From NCBI GenBank assembly GCA_964585485.1, contig CAZPDS010000095.1:1-8503 (forward strand): DNA of 8,503 nt, read 5' to 3'. Origin of the DNA: CALGYY01 sp964585485. Lineage in GTDB: Bacteria > Bacteroidota > Bacteroidia > Bacteroidales > CAIWKO01. Under the pieces are notes generated by a model. The model had not been told where the DNA came from. It saw only the letters and a program-made list of their open reading frames with translations, and ran no database searches. Made by a program: the position numbers and the translations under genes. Shown piece by piece: positions 1 to 6,395 of the stretch (positions within the stretch are counted from its first letter, which is position 1; every line of letters starts with the position of its first letter).

Positions 1-3000
1 ATGGGGTATCGATTGATGATTTTTCCATCATTCCGCCCATGAGCGTGGATTGCGAATTGACGAAGGCCATTACCCCGGACTTCAACGGCTGCGTTGCCGC
101 CGGAAATGAAACGCTTAGCGTAGCTTTCCTGAACAATGGAACCACGGCCATCAGCACGCCTTTCAATTTCACCTATCAGCTCGATAACCTGCCGACGGTT
201 ACGCAGCTCTACAGCGAAACCCTACAGCCCGAAGTTGCCGACACCCTTGTTTTTACAACACCTCTTGCGATTAGCGGAGGACTGCATACCCTGAAAATTT
301 TCACAAGCCTCACCGGCGATGAATTCACGGCCAATGACACCATTTCGTATACCTTTTATGCGCACTCACCGGTCGCACTGCCGTATTTCAACAGTCTGAA
401 TGCACCGGCCACCCTGAACGACTTCTGCGTACTCAAGGGATCCTTCGGCCGCATCAAAATCGATTCCGTTGCAGCCAACACCGGTACTGGCGGAATGTTG
501 ATCGATGCCACAAGCTACAGTGGCTGGGAGGTGTCGGTCGACACCATCCCAACCGGCACATCTTATGTATGGGATCCCACCGTTAATCCCGGAAATGCGG
601 CCTCCGCTGTACTGCAGATTAACACTGCAGGCTATTCCCATTTAGTGATGAAATTCGACGCTAAACAACTTTACAATTGGGACAATTTATCAACGAATTT
701 CCGCGTAACCGTAAACGGAGTGCAGCTCACCAACCACATGACGCCCAACGGTGCGCACACCAGCTACCGTACCTTTGAATATGACCTCACCGCTTTCCTT
801 CCGGCACCGGTACTAACCATCGCGTTTGAAGGGAAAAATGAAAATGCTTATAACAGCAATGGAAGCAGTGGAACAGCAACCTTTATCGACAATATTCAAA
901 TCTACGAACCGCCTGCGCAGGAAGCTACCTTACTGGCTATTACGATGCCAAGCGGCGGTTGCAACATGGGCGTAGAACACCTGACCCTGGCCATCCGTAA
1001 TTCCGGATCTGACACCATCAGCGGCAACCTGCAAGCTACGTATACGGTGAACGCCGGCCTCCCGATTACACCGGAAAACATACCGGCCATGATCTTACCG
1101 GGCGACACTCTTCTATACACTTTTACGGCTTCCGTGAATATGTCAGCCCCGATTCACGATACCGTATTTGACTTCACCGCCTGGATTCAACTCACCGGAG
1201 ATCCTTTCCAGTTTAACGACACCACCAGACGCTCCGTGGAATCCCTCTTTGTTCCGCCGGCACCTGTTACCACGAACATTATTAATATTCCCTATGCTAC
1301 CGATACCGCACTCACCGCTATCGCCAACGGAAACATTTACTGGTACGCCGATGCTATCAGTACCAATTACATCGGATCCGACAGTGTCTTCCAAACCCCC
1401 GTTCTGTACGACACAACCTATTATTATGTAGAAGCACGTTCCGGTTCGGCAAACAGCGATTTCCAAATCGGCACGGGCACCCTCCAGAACAACAGTTCCT
1501 CCTACCCGAGTCCTTACGGTCAGTGGTACAATGGAAGTCATGAACAATATCTCATTCCGGCCGCTGAACTTCTGGCACTCGGCATGGGCCCCGGCAACAT
1601 TTCGGCGCTGGCCTTTGATGTGGTTACCCCTGCCGGTGACAACCTGATTGATTTAACGATCAAAATGGGCACTACGACTACCGCAAGCCTTTCAGGCTTC
1701 ACGGGCAGTTCGCTCACGCAGGTTTATTACAATGCCTCCTACGCCAACACCAACGGATGGAATGCGCATACATTCAGCACACCTTATTACTGGGATGGCA
1801 CTTCAAATCTTCTGGTCGATATTTGTTTCGATAATTATCCCAATGGTTATTCGAACAATGCGGCGGTAACCCAGAGCGCAACGACATACAACAGCACCGC
1901 AAGCGCACATTCTGATAACGGTGGTATCTGTGGTGCAGCAGCCACCTATACATCCACCTACATGCAAAGACCCAACATGAAAATTCAGGGAACGGCCTCA
2001 GGTTGCCCAAGCCCCCGCATTCAGGTGGCCGTAAATGTTATGGGTATTCCAACAGCAGACGCCGGAGTAGTGAGTATTGACACGCCGGTTTCGGCCGTCA
2101 ATCTTAGTTCAGAAACCGTCAGCGTGAAGGTGGTTAACTTCGGGATTAACCCGATTTCCAATGTGCCCGTTACATATCAGATCGACAATCTGGCACCGGT
2201 TACAGAGAACGTATCCATGACCATTCAACCCGGTGATACCGCTGTCTTCGTTTTTGCAACGGCCGCTGACCTGTCAAACTTTGCCAGCTACTCGTTCAAA
2301 GCCTGGACTTCCCTTGCCGGTGACGCCTACGCAATCAACGACACATCGTACAGAATTGTTGAAAACCAATTCCCCACCTATTGCGAGAGCTACGCAACCA
2401 CCACTTATGACGATGATATCATCAGTGTTGATTTCTCGAATGTTCACAATGTATCGCCCCAACCATACAACGGAACCTATACCGACAATACCAGCGAAAC
2501 TGCGTTTGCTTTCTTAGGAAACACCTATCCTTTTTCCATTGGGATCGGTTTTGAAGGCTATGAGTACGACGGCTATTGTGAAGCCTACATTGACTACAAC
2601 CGCGATGGCGTCTTCAATCAAACCAACGAACTTGTATTCGGCGGTCCCTACAGCACAACCGAAGTTCTCACAGGAAACGTTACGATTCCGGTGGATGCAA
2701 GCTTTGGCATCACCACCCTTCGAATCGTTGCTAAAGAATTCGCTGACTCCTCCTCGGTGACTCCCTGTGGAACCTATACCTATGGTGAAACCGAAGATTA
2801 CCACGTTTACATTTCGCCCTCCTTACAAAAGGATGCCGCGATTACCGGTTTTGACGAACCGGCTTCCAGCCTGTCCGCCGGACTGAATGTTCCGGTTACC
2901 GTGCGGCTTTTGAACAACGGAACCGCCCCCCTCGCGGCCTGCCCCATCAAATGGCAGTTTAACGGCGGCGCTGTACAAATCTACAACTGGTCCGGTACCC

Positions 3001-4277
3001 TGGCCCCCGCGGCAGATGTTGCCGTGACCCTTGGTAATATTCAACTTGGCAGCGGCGTAAACCAGTTACTTGCCTACGCTGAACTTCCGGATTCGAATAC
3101 CTACAATGATACCGCACGCATGAATACCTTCGGTCTGCCGCCCATTACCTTATATATGGATGACTTTGAAGATTCACTCTCGGCCTGGACACCTTCGGCT
3201 TCGAGCATCTGGCAATACGGTGTACCGGCATCTACCGTGATTAACGCAGCTCATTCGCCAACGCAATGCTGGAAAACCAGACTGGCCGGCAACTACATGA
3301 ACAACCGCACAGATTACCTGATGTCACCGGAATTCGACTTCACCTCCATCCCCAATCCGGCACTCCGTTTCTGGCATTGGTGGCAGGCCGAACCTAATGA
3401 TGGCGGCAACCTCCAATACAGCACCGATAACGGAACCACCTGGCTCACCCTGGGGCTCCAGAATGACCCCGACGGTGTGAACTGGTATAACAGCTTTGTG
3501 AACGGCAAATATCAGTGGTCTGGATTCTGGACCGGCTGGCAGGAGTCTATTTATGATTTGAGCCTCCTGGGCGGCGAATCCAGTGTCTTCCTTCGTTTCG
3601 CCTTTACCTCGGACGCTGCTGATTATGCGTATAATGGATGGGCTGTTGACGATATTGAAATTCGTGTACCCAAAGCTAGCCGGGATTTAGGTGTTAGCGC
3701 CGTTATTACCCCCGAGCCTATGGTACCCGGAGGACTCGTTCACCCGCAGGTTACCATCCATAACTACGGTACCGATACGATCACCACTTCACCGGTCTGC
3801 TACGTAAATACCGGCGGCGGTATGATTATCGAAACATGGAATGGTGTACTGGCACCCGATGCTGATGCCAATTATAGTTTCACCACCAGTTTTCTCATGC
3901 CCGCCAATGAAGTTACTTTCTGCTCCTTTACCGGACTTTCTTCTGATGCCTACCATTTCAACGATTCGACCTGTGTGCATGTAGTGAACAGTTCGGCCGT
4001 TGAAGAGTATGCTGGTCTCGGAATCATGCTGGGACAGAACACACCAAACCCTGCAATGGACGCTACGAACATCGCGTTCTTTATTCCGGAAAACGGAACG
4101 GTAAAATTCACTGTCACCACCGTTTTCGGACAGGAACTTTGGACTGCTGAGCGGAATTATCCGGCCGGCCGTCACGAAATCAGTCTCGATCTCGATGGAT
4201 TTGCCAGCGGCTTGTATTTCTATACCATGGAGTACAACCAGCGCTCGATTACCAAGAAGATGATCATCGAGAAATAA
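1..4277 (+). CDS. Giant modular secreted protein with T9SS type A sorting domain (5'-partial)
   Basis: The frame is open from base 3, before the first ATG at 39. The upstream codons read GVSIDDFSIIPP, the typical end of a beta-sandwich module, so the true start lies outside the window. Residues are counted from the ATG at 39 (1412 to the stop). Modules in order: CARDB-like repeat (1-106); jelly-roll-like module ending FIDNIQIYE (110-290); CARDB-like (293-400); Ig-like CHU_C-type segment with IYWYAD (410-467); beta-rich module (470-664); CARDB-like (674-775); GEVED domain (about 781-926), with EAYIDYNRDGVFN and GETEDYHVYI; CARDB-like (930-1031); MAM/lectin-like module, DDFEDSLSAW to GWAVDDIEI (1040-1208); CARDB-like (1214-1318); C-terminal sorting domain (1334-1412). 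The protein should cross the outer membrane by T9SS and be surface-attached or released. No catalytic domain is visible in this part; one could lie in the missing N-terminus. Adhesion or substrate binding is inference. Confidence 0.93.
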   Translation, partial: GVSIDDFSIIPPMSVDCELTKAITPDFNGCVAAGNETLSVAFLNNGTTAISTPFNFTYQLDNLPTVTQLYSETLQPEVADTLVFTTPLAISGGLHTLKIFTSLTGDEFTANDTISYTFYAHSPVALPYFNSLNAPATLNDFCVLKGSFGRIKIDSVAANTGTGGMLIDATSYSGWEVSVDTIPTGTSYVWDPTVNPGNAASAVLQINTAGYSHLVMKFDAKQLYNWDNLSTNFRVTVNGVQLTNHMTPNGAHTSYRTFEYDLTAFLPAPVLTIAFEGKNENAYNSNGSSGTATFIDNIQIYEPPAQEATLLAITMPSGGCNMGVEHLTLAIRNSGSDTISGNLQATYTVNAGLPITPENIPAMILPGDTLLYTFTASVNMSAPIHDTVFDFTAWIQLTGDPFQFNDTTRRSVESLFVPPAPVTTNIINIPYATDTALTAIANGNIYWYADAISTNYIGSDSVFQTPVLYDTTYYYVEARSGSANSDFQIGTGTLQNNSSSYPSPYGQWYNGSHEQYLIPAAELLALGMGPGNISALAFDVVTPAGDNLIDLTIKMGTTTTASLSGFTGSSLTQVYYNASYANTNGWNAHTFSTPYYWDGTSNLLVDICFDNYPNGYSNNAAVTQSATTYNSTASAHSDNGGICGAAATYTSTYMQRPNMKIQGTASGCPSPRIQVAVNVMGIPTADAGVVSIDTPVSAVNLSSETVSVKVVNFGINPISNVPVTYQIDNLAPVTENVSMTIQPGDTAVFVFATAADLSNFASYSFKAWTSLAGDAYAINDTSYRIVENQFPTYCESYATTTYDDDIISVDFSNVHNVSPQPYNGTYTDNTSETAFAFLGNTYPFSIGIGFEGYEYDGYCEAYIDYNRDGVFNQTNELVFGGPYSTTEVLTGNVTIPVDASFGITTLRIVAKEFADSSSVTPCGTYTYGETEDYHVYISPSLQKDAAITGFDEPASSLSAGLNVPVTVRLLNNGTAPLAACPIKWQFNGGAVQIYNWSGTLAPAADVAVTLGNIQLGSGVNQLLAYAELPDSNTYNDTARMNTFGLPPITLYMDDFEDSLSAWTPSASSIWQYGVPASTVINAAHSPTQCWKTRLAGNYMNNRTDYLMSPEFDFTSIPNPALRFWHWWQAEPNDGGNLQYSTDNGTTWLTLGLQNDPDGVNWYNSFVNGKYQWSGFWTGWQESIYDLSLLGGESSVFLRFAFTSDAADYAYNGWAVDDIEIRVPKASRDLGVSAVITPEPMVPGGLVHPQVTIHNYGTDTITTSPVCYVNTGGGMIIETWNGVLAPDADANYSFTTSFLMPANEVTFCSFTGLSSDAYHFNDSTCVHVVNSSAVEEYAGLGIMLGQNTPNPAMDATNIAFFIPENGTVKFTVTTVFGQELWTAERNYPAGRHEISLDLDGFASGLYFYTMEYNQRSITKKMIIEK
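39..3992 (+). repeat. Five CARDB-like protein repeats sharing an L-x-GD-x-[FY]-xx-NDT signature
   Basis: Five segments of about 100 residues recur inside the large cargo protein, at roughly 39-356, 915-1238, 2058-2363, 2826-3131 and 3678-3992. Each has a middle strand with an N-N-G or N-x-G turn (LNNGT, IRNSGS, VNFGI, LLNNGT, IHNYGT), a proline- or aspartate-rich turn before a hydrophobic strand, and a closing signature: LTGDEFTANDT, LTGDPFQFNDT, LAGDAYAINDT, LPDSNTYNDT and LSSDAYHFNDS. This matches the CARDB / cell-adhesion-related beta-sandwich pattern. The nucleotide sequences have diverged, so these are old protein-level repeats and not recent DNA duplications. The family name is from memory of the pattern; a profile search was not run. 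Confidence 0.75.
4038..4274 (+). other. T9SS type A C-terminal sorting domain (Por_Sec_tail-like)
   Basis: The last 79 residues of the cargo protein begin with the classic NTPNPAMDATNIAFFIP block, where type A sorting domains show N-x-PNP followed by T-x-I-x-[FY]. They continue with the FTVTTVFGQEL strand, a GRHEISLDL strand, the near-invariant GLYFYTM segment, and the basic end TKKMIIEK. This domain directs export through the type IX secretion system and is normally removed by the sortase-like PorU during attachment. It sits exactly at the C-terminus with no extension, so the gene's 3' end is intact. Confidence 0.95.
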
Positions 4278-4282
4278 CAAAA

Positions 4283-4302
4283 GGGCTGCCTCCCGGCAGC
4301 CC
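4283..4302 (+). terminator. Hairpin just after the cargo gene
   Basis: An 8-bp perfect GC-rich stem (GGGCTGCC / GGCAGCCC) with a 4-base tccc loop begins 6 bases after the TAA. A pair of A's before it and TT after it could extend the stem across one bulged C. Only a short T-poor tail (ttatc) follows, so it would be a weak intrinsic terminator alone. It is better read as the first of a tandem pair or as an mRNA 3'-end stabiliser. Confidence 0.6.
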
Positions 4303-4308
4303 CTTATC

Positions 4309-4348
4309 AAAAAAAAAGAGGCTGTCGTGCGACAGCCTCTTTTTTTTT
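4309..4348. terminator. Bidirectional intrinsic terminator between convergent genes
   Basis: Nine A's (4309-4317), a stem GAGGCTGTC / GACAGCCTC with a 4-base gtgc loop (or 10 bp with a 2-base loop), then nine T's (4340-4348) form an almost perfect palindrome. It reads as a strong Rho-independent terminator on both strands. On the plus strand it ends the cargo gene; on the minus strand it ends the polyamine operon. The minus-strand stop codon TAA is complementary to bases 4347-4349, so the last gene of that operon ends inside the A/T tract of its own terminator. Confidence 0.92.
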
Positions 4349-5375
4349 ACTTCGTATCGAAGAGTTTTGAGAAACGCCGTTCCTTGCGTTTTTTCCACTC
4401 CCCGGAATGGTAAACGAAACTGGCAATCAGCGGCAGAACGCTGCCGGCTTCAGCATACACCATTTGCTCGTAGGCCGTATCCACTTTCCCCCACGAAGAG
4501 GCTTCCTTAAGGGTAGAGCTGGAACAGGCTCCATCACGAACATCCGCCACGGTAATTTGCACAGCATACTTATGCATAGGCGATTCGATGCCCAGCACTT
4601 CCGCACAAACAACCGTATCCTGCGTAAAATTCTTCGGAACACCACCGCCTATCATAAACAAACCGGTAGTCTCCGCTTTGATTTTGACCTGGGTTAGCTC
4701 CAGAAAATCACGAATAGAATCAATGGTCATGTGCTTTTCAGGTCGGTGGTACTGATGAAGAACCAGCCCGAAGCCAGCACTGCTATCGGTGAACGCAGGG
4801 CAGAAGATGGGCACATCGTGTTCATAACAAACCTGCACGAGAGAATCTTTTTTCTTTGAATGCTTCGTAAGATAACGGCCCATCTCGCGGATAAACTCGC
4901 GGCTGGAGTATGGCCGGGGCTCAAGGCTGTCGGCAATTTTCTTTATCGTTGAATCACAATGCTGCAACTGCTCCTCGTCGATATACGTATCGTAGATACG
5001 GTCGATGTATAAATCACGAAGAACGTGATCATCCATAAAGGCAGATCCCTTATAGTGCTTGTAACCGAGGGCTTCAAAGAAATCCATGTCTACGATGGAG
5101 GCTCCCGTCGCCACAATACAGTCAATCATATTGTGCTTGACCATATCGACATATATCTGCATACAACCACCGGCGCTGGTACTACCCGCCAGGGTAAGAA
5201 TATTTGAACAGGCTTTGTCGCGCAGCATACGATTAAAAATGTCAGCGGCCGCCGCGGTATCACGTGATGTGAACGACATATCACGCATAGCATCGATAAT
5301 CGGTCGGGCATCAAACGATTTAATATCGATGTGTTTTACCACATCTTTCAAAAGGTCTTTTTTCTTAAGTTTCAT
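4347..5375 (-). CDS. speY: Deoxyhypusine synthase-like protein, probable homospermidine synthase
   Basis: This 342-residue protein belongs to the deoxyhypusine synthase family, which moves an aminobutyl group from a polyamine using NAD. Bacteria lack the eIF5A substrate, and bacterial members are thought to make sym-homospermidine from putrescine and/or spermidine. Seen in sequence: the glycine/serine-rich nucleotide-binding stretch LTLAGSTSAGG (60-70), DCIVATGASIVDMDF (85-99), PIFCPAFTDSS (189-199), the IGGGVPKN loop (242-249), and EASSWGK (291-297), whose Lys297 matches the catalytic lysine that forms the enamine/imine intermediate. Several substrate residues differ from the eukaryotic enzyme (see findings). 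The ATG is 11 bases after the agmatinase stop, so the two are co-transcribed. The C-terminus is basic (WKKRKERRFSK). Length is close to the family norm. The symbol speY is the name I recall for this bacterial branch and is less certain than the family. Confidence 0.85.
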   Translation of the reverse strand: MKLKKKDLLKDVVKHIDIKSFDARPIIDAMRDMSFTSRDTAAAADIFNRMLRDKACSNILTLAGSTSAGGCMQIYVDMVKHNMIDCIVATGASIVDMDFFEALGYKHYKGSAFMDDHVLRDLYIDRIYDTYIDEEQLQHCDSTIKKIADSLEPRPYSSREFIREMGRYLTKHSKKKDSLVQVCYEHDVPIFCPAFTDSSAGFGLVLHQYHRPEKHMTIDSIRDFLELTQVKIKAETTGLFMIGGGVPKNFTQDTVVCAEVLGIESPMHKYAVQITVADVRDGACSSSTLKEASSWGKVDTAYEQMVYAEAGSVLPLIASFVYHSGEWKKRKERRFSKLFDTK

Positions 5376-5386
5376 GATCGATTAGA

Positions 5387-6238
5387 TTAATTATTGAAAC
5401 GATAACTAAGTATTTTATAAATCAGTTTGGCCGCCAGAAAATCAGGGGCTTTATCATGCGAATTTGGGCACAGCTCCACGACATCAAATCCGACAATATT
5501 GAATTTGTCGTTCACCTTGCTGACCAGGTCCAGTACTTCGTACCAGCCCATGCCGCCGGGTTCAGGGGTGCCTGTTGAGGGCATGATCGACGGATCAAAA
5601 ACATCCAGGTCGATGGTTATGTAGACATTCGGCTTCAGAGCACTCAGAACACGATCCTGCCAGGATTTATCCATGCGGTTGACCTCCGGAAAAAACACAC
5701 GGTGAGGGTCAATGTTCGGCCGTTCCTCAGCATCCATACTCCGAATACCCACCTGTACAACGGGGGCCACTTCCTTCGCGCGGGCCATAACACACGCATG
5801 ATTGAACTTACTGCCTTCATACGAATCACGCATATCCGAATGAGCATCAAACTGAAGCACACAAAAATCCGTGAATTTTTCAGCGTACGCCTGGATTGCG
5901 CCAATGCTAACCGAATGTTCCCCTCCCAGTGTCACCACAAATTTTCCATTCTCCAGAAACTTTTTAACATCAGCTTTTACGGCGGCGGCCATCCTTTCTG
6001 GTGATTTCTTCTCTTTTACCGGTCGGGCCGTGAAGATTCCCTGACGGAAAACCTCACTTTCCGTTTCAATATCGTAGAGCTCCATGTTTGCCGAAGCTTC
6101 CAGTATAGCCGCCGGACCCTTATCGGCACCCTTGATCCATGTGCTGGTTCCGTCGTACGGCACCGGCAGGATCACGATCGGGGATTTCTTTTCATCACAA
6201 AATTCTGCGGGTATCCCACCGTAGTTTGTCGTAGCCAT
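5387..6238 (-). CDS. speB: Agmatinase (ureohydrolase family)
   Basis: This 283-residue enzyme of the arginase/agmatinase superfamily hydrolyses agmatine to putrescine and urea with a two-manganese centre in the cytosol. The metal-ligand motifs are complete: GGEHSVSIG (His108), FDAHSDMRDSY (Asp131, His133, Asp135), and ITIDLDVFDPS (Asp210, Asp212), followed by the family signature STGTPEPGGM (221-230). Glu255 in FDVVEL is the usual late acidic residue. Length is typical. The ATG at 6238 is chosen because a TAnnTTTG promoter element lies 25 bases upstream and the alignment begins normally. Sequence alone cannot exclude a related guanidino substrate such as guanidinobutyrate, but the DHS-like gene 11 bases downstream, which needs putrescine, favours agmatinase. 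No arginine decarboxylase (speA) is in the window, so agmatine must be supplied from elsewhere. Confidence 0.92.
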   Translation of the reverse strand: MATTNYGGIPAEFCDEKKSPIVILPVPYDGTSTWIKGADKGPAAILEASANMELYDIETESEVFRQGIFTARPVKEKKSPERMAAAVKADVKKFLENGKFVVTLGGEHSVSIGAIQAYAEKFTDFCVLQFDAHSDMRDSYEGSKFNHACVMARAKEVAPVVQVGIRSMDAEERPNIDPHRVFFPEVNRMDKSWQDRVLSALKPNVYITIDLDVFDPSIMPSTGTPEPGGMGWYEVLDLVSKVNDKFNIVGFDVVELCPNSHDKAPDFLAAKLIYKILSYRFNN

Positions 6239-6263
6239 CGTGTTCTAATTTTATTTAGCGATA

Positions 6264-6271
6264 CAAAGTTA
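6264..6271 (-). promoter_or_regulatory. Bacteroidota-type -7 element for the speB operon
   Basis: Read on the minus strand this is TAACTTTG, an exact match to the TAnnTTTG -7 consensus of the Bacteroidota housekeeping sigma factor. It lies 25 bases before the agmatinase ATG, leaving a short A/T-rich leader without a Shine-Dalgarno sequence, normal for the phylum. No convincing TTTG -33 element is seen at the expected distance (the nearest is TTTC, with too short a spacing), so the promoter may be weak or activator-dependent. Confidence 0.6.
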
Positions 6272-6370
6272 CATCATTTTTACCAGAAAGAGCCTCCCGC
6301 GGCCGGGTTCCACTTTGAGCCGGTCGATGGCCGACGAAGGCGCCCGCCAGGCTATGTTCGATAAAAAACG
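6272..6370. other. GC-rich core of the divergent intergenic region
   Basis: Between the two opposed TAnnTTTG elements lies about 100 bases, of which 6292-6352 are strikingly G+C-rich, holding the palindromes CCGCGG and CGGCCG and a small 5-bp hairpin (CGGTC gat GGCCG, about 6321-6333). Bacteroidota promoters are usually A/T-rich here. Both strands are open across it, but neither reading frame looks like a known protein. It could be a regulator site, a leader RNA element or decayed coding sequence. I cannot choose among these. Confidence 0.35.
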
Positions 6371-6378
6371 TATATTTG
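6371..6378 (+). promoter_or_regulatory. Bacteroidota-type -7 element for the comB-like gene
   Basis: TATATTTG matches TAnnTTTG exactly and ends 17 bases before the ATG at 6396. Transcription would begin only about 10 bases before that ATG, giving a very short leader. A match to the -33 TTTG box is not clear upstream, where the sequence is GC-rich. Because this element lies inside the longer open frame that begins with TTG at 6315, it is the main reason for rejecting that longer start. Confidence 0.6.
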
Positions 6379-6395
6379 TCAGAAGCAAGAGATAT

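Noticed and set aside
39..41. ATG at 39 as the true start of the cargo gene
   Set aside because: The frame is open to the window edge, and the codons before it encode an IDDFSI-type module end; there is no signal peptide after this ATG, as an exported T9SS protein would need.
1143..1547. Minus-strand open frame of 134 codons within the cargo gene
   Set aside because: Antisense shadow of a strongly supported coding frame; low-complexity Gly/Val composition from reversed Thr/Pro codons.
3789..4310. Long open frame on the minus strand (173 codons) opposite the cargo gene's 3' end
   Set aside because: It is antisense to the sorting domain and last repeat, runs through the first hairpin, has no promoter or family resemblance, and is explained by codon bias of the plus-strand gene.
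6315..6395. N-terminal extension of the comB-like gene from TTG 6315 or ATG 6327
   Set aside because: The added residues do not resemble the family, and a TAnnTTTG promoter element lies inside the extension.
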